Source: Urophycis tenuis (Eukaryota; Chordata; Actinopteri; Gadiformes; Phycidae). From it: a DNA stretch of 64,000 nucleotides. Position 1 is the first letter of the stretch. The number at the start of each line of letters is the position of its first letter. The DNA lies in assembly GCA_036785325.1 (NCBI GenBank), contig JAXIVH010000041.1, positions 1-64,000 on the forward strand, read 5' to 3'. The notes below the pieces were generated by a model that searched no databases, was not told the origin of the DNA, and worked only from the letters and a program-made list of their open reading frames with translations. Shown here piece after piece: positions 58,675 through 64,000 of this stretch. A program made the position numbers and the translations under genes.

Positions 58675-60582
58675 CAGAACACACATGAATCAGCTTATTA
58701 TTTCGACGACCCATGGGCAAATATTGTCATGCCATACGTCGTTGGAAAGCTTAGATTTCCCTGTTTAAAATGAGCCCATCTCCGAGCAATTTGGTTGCTC
58801 ACAGACAAATCTGCGTGAGGTTGACTGAAGTCTACACAGCAGCTAAAGACATACCTTCAACGTTTCAATTAACATCAATCTTTCCTTACAGAACACAAAT
58901 TAATTAGCTTAGTATTTCAACGACCCTTTAGTGAATATAGTCTTGCCATACGCCGTTGGAAAGCTTAGATTTCCCCGCTTAAAATGAGCCCATCCTCGAG
59001 CAGTCTGGTTGATCACAGACTAAACTGCGTCAGGTTGACTGAAGTCTACCCAGCAGCTAAAAACATACCTTCAACGTTTCAATTAACATCAATCTTTCCT
59101 TACAGAACACAAATTAATTAGCTTAGTATTTCAACGACCCATGAGTCAATATACTCTTGCCATACGCCGTTGGAAAGCTTAGATTTCCCCGCTTAAAATG
59201 AGCCCATCCGCGAGCAGTCTGGTTGATCACAGACTAAACTGCGTCAGGTTGACTGAAGTCTACCCAGCAGCTAAAAACATACCTTCAACGTTTCAATTAA
59301 CATCAATCTTTCCTTACAGAACACAAATTAATTAGCTTAGTATTTCAATGACCCATGAGTCAATATAGTCTTGCCATACGCCGTTGGAAAGCTTAGATTT
59401 CCCCGCTTAAAATGAGCCCATCCGCGAGCAGTCTGGTTGATCACAGACTAAACTGCGTCAGGTTGAATGAAGTCTACCCAGCAGCTAAAAACATACCTTT
59501 AACGTTTCAATTAACATCAATCTTTCCTTACAGAACACAAATTAATTAGCTTAGTATTTCAACGACCCTTTGGTGAATATAGTCTTGCCATACGCCGTTG
59601 GAAAGCTTAGATTTCCCCGCTTATAATGAGCCCATCCCTGAGCAATTTGGTTGCTCACAGACTAAACTGCGTCAGGTTGACTGAAGTCTACCCAGCAGCT
59701 AAAAACATACCTTCAACGTTTCAATTAACATCAATCTTTCCTTACAGAACACAAATTAATTAGCTTAGTATTTCAACGACCCTTGAGTCAATATAGTCTT
59801 GCCATACGCCGTTGGAAAGCTTTGATTTCCCCGCTTAAAATGAGCCCATCCGCGAGCAGTCTGGTTGATCACAGACTAAACTGCGTCAGGTTGAATGAAG
59901 TCTACCCAGCAGCTAAAAACATACCTTTAACGTTTCAATTGACATCAATCTTTCCTTACAGAACACAAATTAATCAGCTTAGTATTTCAACGGGCCATTG
60001 GTGAATATAGTCTTGCCATACGCCGTTGAAAAGCTTAGATTTCCCCGCTTATAATGAGCCCATCCGCGAGCAGTCTGGTTGATCACAGACTAAACTGCGT
60101 CAGGTTGACTGAAGTCTACCCAGCAGCTAAAAACATACCTTCAACGTTTCAATTAACATCAATCTTTCCTTACAGATCACAAATTAATTAGCTTAGTATT
60201 TCAAAAACCAATGAGTCAATATAGTCTTGCCATACGCCGTTGGAAAGCTTAGATTTCCCCGCTTAAAATGAGCCCATCCGCGAGCAGTCTGCTTGCTCAG
60301 AGACAAAACTGCGTCAGGTTGACTGAAGTCTACCCAGCAGCTAAAAACATACCTTCAACGTTTCAATTAAGATCAATCTTTCAATAAAGAACAGAAATTA
60401 ATTAGCTTAGTATTTCAACGACCCATGACTCAATATAGTCTTGCCATACGCCATTGGGAACCTTAGATTTCCCTGCTTAAAATGAGCCCATCCCCGAGCA
60501 ATTTGGTTGCTCACAGACAAAACTGCGTCAGGCTGACTGAAGTCTACCCAGCAGCTAAAAACATACCTTCAACTTTTCAATT
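58675..60582 (+). repeat. 214-bp satellite, 9 monomers minus 18 bp (S15)
   Basis: 1908 bp. It follows S14 up to about 59130 (shared CATCCTCGAGC), then departs from the 3965-bp block. Private CGACCCTTGAGTC and GGAAAGCTTTGATT near 59780-59824. Confidence 0.93.
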
Positions 60583-60828
60583 CACACGTTTTTTTTGTAA
60601 CACGTGTAGCTATGATAAAGGACACATGTTTTGGCCTGTTTTATTATTCATAGTTGGCTTAACAGTAAAAGAATATTATTATATGCTATAAGTGACCAGA
60701 CGTCCGAGATCAAAACTGGGAGCATAATCCCCGAGAAGGGGGAAAAAAAGGGTCAGCTATGTTTAAGTATATATATATATGTGTGTGTATATATAAGTGT
60801 GTGTGTGTGTGTGTATATATGCGCGCGC

Positions 60829-60894
<66 letters not shown>

Positions 60895-61598
60895 TTTAAT
60901 CACTTACTTGGAACGGCATGATCCCATATCGCTGTGAAGGGATGGCGTTAACCAGGTGGGCGTGCAACCCCTCGAGAGAGTTGCTGCCTCGCCGGCACTT
61001 GTACTTGTTCAGCCGGATGCAGTTCTTCACAACCACCTTCACAGAGACATACAGCTGTATGCCAGGGGGTCCTGTAACACACAACCTATTGCAAGGTCCT
61101 CATTTATGCTGGTGTCATTTTGAAATGTTACCATATACAAGTTTGAATGGTTTTGACACACGATGACTGCAGAGACAGCTGCAGGATGGCCCACGAAGCA
61201 GGACGGAGGGGGCCTGTGGCTGTGCGGGGAGGACCAGCGGTATGGGTGCTGCCGACACAGGGGGCGGGCGGGCCACAGGCTGATGCAGCAGGAGGCCTCG
61301 GCTGGAGGCGGGTGGGCGCAGGAGGCTTCGGCCGGGTGGAGGACGACAACGCAGTGGGCTGAACGGGCCGGTTGGTGGGAGTCACAGGCTCTGGCTCATC
61401 AACAAATAACCTGGAAATATAAAATACACACGTGATCAGTATTGATATTGATATCTTTTATAAGAACACTGTTCATACCGTTTACACTTTTTATACAACT
61501 GTTTATACAATGTCCATACTGTTTATTTATTAATGTTTATCACTGAAAAATAAAGGTGACTTGGTATGACTTGTGTGCTATTTTCTTTCCACAGCCAA
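60583..61598 (+). repeat. T element, copy T14 (open subfamily)
   Basis: Private TTCACACGTT at its left edge (others TTCACGCGTT), AGTAAAAGAATA, and a GTGCGTG interruption in a long TG tract (about 60831-60894). Confidence 0.9.
60908..61410 (-). pseudogene. Exon-like gene fragment in T14, frameshifted
   Basis: An open-subfamily copy broken by loss of one G in the G6 run (CCAGGGGGTCC near 61062), making the inner segment 259 bp. The mirror image of the +1 G in T10 at the same run. Confidence 0.5.
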
Positions 61599-63506
61599 CA
61601 GAACACACATGAATCAGCTTATTATTTCGACGACCCATGGGCAAATATAGTCATGCCATACGTCGTTGGAAAGCTTAGATTTCCCCGTTTAAAATAAGCC
61701 CATCCTCGAGCAGTCTGGTTGATCATAGACTAAACTGCGTCAGGTTGACTGAAGTCTACCCAGCAGCTAAAAACATACCTTCAACGTTTCAATTAACATC
61801 AATCTTTCCTTACAGAACACAAATTAATTAGCTTAGTATTTCAACGAGCCATGAGTCAATATAGTCTTGCCATACGCCGTTGGAAAGCTTAGATTTCCCC
61901 GCTTAAAATGAGCCCATCCGCGAGCAGTCTGGTTGATCACAGACTAAACTGCGTCAGGTTGAATGAAGTCTACCCAGCAGCTAAAAACATACCTTTAACG
62001 TTTCAATTAACATCAATCTTTCCTTACAGAACACAAATTAATTAGCTTAGTATTTCAACGGCCCTTTGGTGAATATAGTCTTGCCATACGCCGTTGGAAA
62101 GCGTAGATTTCCCCGCTTATAATGAGCCCATCCCCGAGCAATTTGGTTGCTCACAGACAAATCTGCGTCAGGTTGACTGAAGTCTACACAGCAGCTAAAG
62201 ACATACCTTCAACGTTTCAATTAACATCAATCTTTCCTTACAGAACACAAATTAATTAGCTTAGTATTTCAACGACCCATGAGTAAATATAGTCTTTCCA
62301 TACGCCGTTGGAAAGCTTAGATTTCCCCGCTTAAAATGAGCCCATCCGCGATCAGTCTGGTTGATCACAGACTAAACTGCGTCAGGTTGAATGAAGTCTA
62401 CCCAGCAGCTAAAAACATACCTTTAACGTTTCAATTGACATCAATCTTTCCTTACAGAACACAAATTAATTAGCTTAGTATTTCAACGGGCCATTGGTGA
62501 ATATAGTCTTGCCATACGCCGTTGAAAAGCTTAGATTTCCCCGCTTAAAATGAGCCCATCCGCGAGCAGTCTGGTTGATCACAGACTAAACTGCGTCAGG
62601 TTGACTGAAGTCTACCCAGCAGCTAAAAACATACCTTCAACGTTTCAATTAACATCAATCTTTCCTTACAGAACACAAATTAATTAGCTTAGTATTTCAA
62701 TGACCCATGAGTCAATATAGTCTTGCCATAGGCCGTTGGAAAGCTTAGATTTCCCCGCTTAAAATGAGCCCATCCGCGAGCAGTCTGGTTGATCACAGAC
62801 TAAACTGCGTCAGGTTGAATGAAGTCTACCCAGCAGCTAAAAACATACCTTTAACGTTTCAATTAACATAAATCTTTCCTTACAGAACACAAATTAATTA
62901 GCTTAGTATTTCAAAGGCCCTTTGGTGAATATAGTCTTGCCATACGCCGTTGAAAAGCTTAGATTTCCCCGCTTATAATGAGCCCATCCCCAAGCAATTT
63001 GGTTGCTCAGAGACAAAACTGTGTCAGGTTGACTGAAGTCTACCCAGCAGCTAAAAACATACCTTCAACGTTTCAATTAACATCAATCTTTCCTTACAGA
63101 TCACAAATTAATTAGCTTAGTATTTCAACGACCAATGAGTCAATATAGTCTTGCCATACGCTGTTGGAAAGCTTAGATTTCCCCGCTTAAAATGAGCCCA
63201 TCCGCGAGCAGTCTGCTTGCTCACAGACAAAACTGCGTCAGGTTGACTGAAGTCTACCCAGCAGCTAAAAACATACCTTCAACGTTTCAATTAAGATCAA
63301 TCTTTCAATAAAGAACAGAAATTAATTAGCTTAGTATTTCAACGACCCATGACTCAATATAGTCTTGCCATACGCCGTTGGGAACCTTAGATTTCCCCGC
63401 TTAAAATGAGCCCATCCCCGAGCAATTTGGTTGCTCACAGACAAAACTGCGTCAGGTTGACTGAAGTCTACCCAGCAGCTAAAAACATACCTTCAACTTT
63501 TCAATT
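61599..63506 (+). repeat. 214-bp satellite, 9 monomers minus 18 bp (S16)
   Basis: 1908 bp, the same length as S15 but a different monomer order. The post-T monomer is a hybrid: CATACGTCGTTGG followed by AAAATAAGCCCATCC and CTCGAGCAGTCTGG. Confidence 0.93.
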
Positions 63507-63736
63507 CACGCGTTTTTTTTGTAACACGTGTAGCTATGATAAAGGACACATGTTTTGGCCTGTTTTATTATTCATAGTTGGCTTAACAGTAATAGAATAT
63601 TATTATATGCTATAAGTGACCAGACGTCCGAGATCAAAACTGGGAGCATAATCCCCGAGAAGGGGGAAAAAAAGGGTCAGCTATGTTTAAGTATATATAT
63701 ATATGTGTGTGTATATATAAGTGTATATATGCGCGC

Positions 63737-63783
<47 letters not shown>

Positions 63784-64000
63784 AATCACTTACTTGGAAC
63801 GGCATGATCCCATATCGCTGTGAAGGGATGGCGTTAACCAGGTGGGCGTGCAACCCCTCGAGAGAGTTGCTGCCTCGCCGGCACTTGTACTTGTTCAGCC
63901 GGATGCAGTTCTTCACAACCACCTTCACAGAGACATACAGCCGTATGCCAGGGGGGTCCTGTAACACACAACCTATTGCAAGGTCCTCATTTATGCTGGT
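63507..64000 (+). repeat. T element, copy T15 (open subfamily), cut by window end
   Basis: Left half only. Shares the short microsatellite form and CAGCCGTATGCC with T9. Confidence 0.9.
63794..64000 (-). pseudogene. Exon-like gene fragment in T15, partial, open as far as seen
   Basis: Only the donor-proximal 207 bp of the inner segment lie in the window. They are open, with CGA at the subfamily-defining codon. Confidence 0.45.

Overview
The window is non-coding, repeat-built eukaryotic DNA, most likely from a ray-finned (teleost-type) fish. Vertebrate-type TTAGGG repeats, long TG microsatellites, splice-site-like and poly(A)-signal-like sequences, and short tails resembling teleost LINE 3' ends (a CCCA..TGGGA stem, then AATAAAGTAT and TTCTA repeats) support this. 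There is no prokaryotic operon, rRNA or tRNA gene, CRISPR array or intact protein gene. The fish assignment rests partly on remembered LINE tails and is moderate in confidence.

Layout. (1) 1-18384 and 41041-64000 are two blocks of one 214-bp satellite, all in the same orientation. Fifteen copies (T1-T15) of a roughly 1-kb element interrupt it. Every satellite stretch between neighbouring T copies equals a whole number of monomers minus about 18-20 bp, so T always sits at the same phase of the monomer. Each T carries a (TA/TG)n microsatellite, a minus-strand fragment that looks like broken exons of a protein gene, and a plus-strand AATAAA. (2) 18385-19140 is the decayed left edge of the satellite followed by single-copy DNA with a CRE-like site, three evenly spaced inverted CCAAT boxes and a C16 run. 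(3) 19141-19566 is an interstitial telomeric tract that grades from degenerate to nearly pure TTAGGG, left to right. (4) 19567-41040 is a tandem array of a second composite unit: one short divergent copy (D0, 1.97 kb), seven long copies (D1-D7, 2.76-2.79 kb) and a 91-bp stub (D8). Each unit joins a GC-rich, CCAAT-containing module to 0.6-0.95 kb of degenerate TTAGGG-like repeat, always G-rich on the plus strand. The stub then joins the 214-bp satellite abruptly at 41040/41041.

Interpretation. This looks like a subtelomeric or former subtelomeric domain, or a chromosome-fusion site, built by repeated unequal exchange. Private variants show nested higher-order repeats of 642, 1284, 1497, 3106 and 3965 bp in the satellite and local duplication of D6/D7. 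The two most interesting possibilities are that the GC module of each D unit is a promoter-like sequence upstream of telomere-like repeats (comparable in layout to mammalian TERRA promoters), and that T carries an amplified piece of a protein gene, existing in a reading-frame-open and a reading-frame-closed subfamily. Both are inferences. Nearly all open reading frames in the window are by-products of the repeats.
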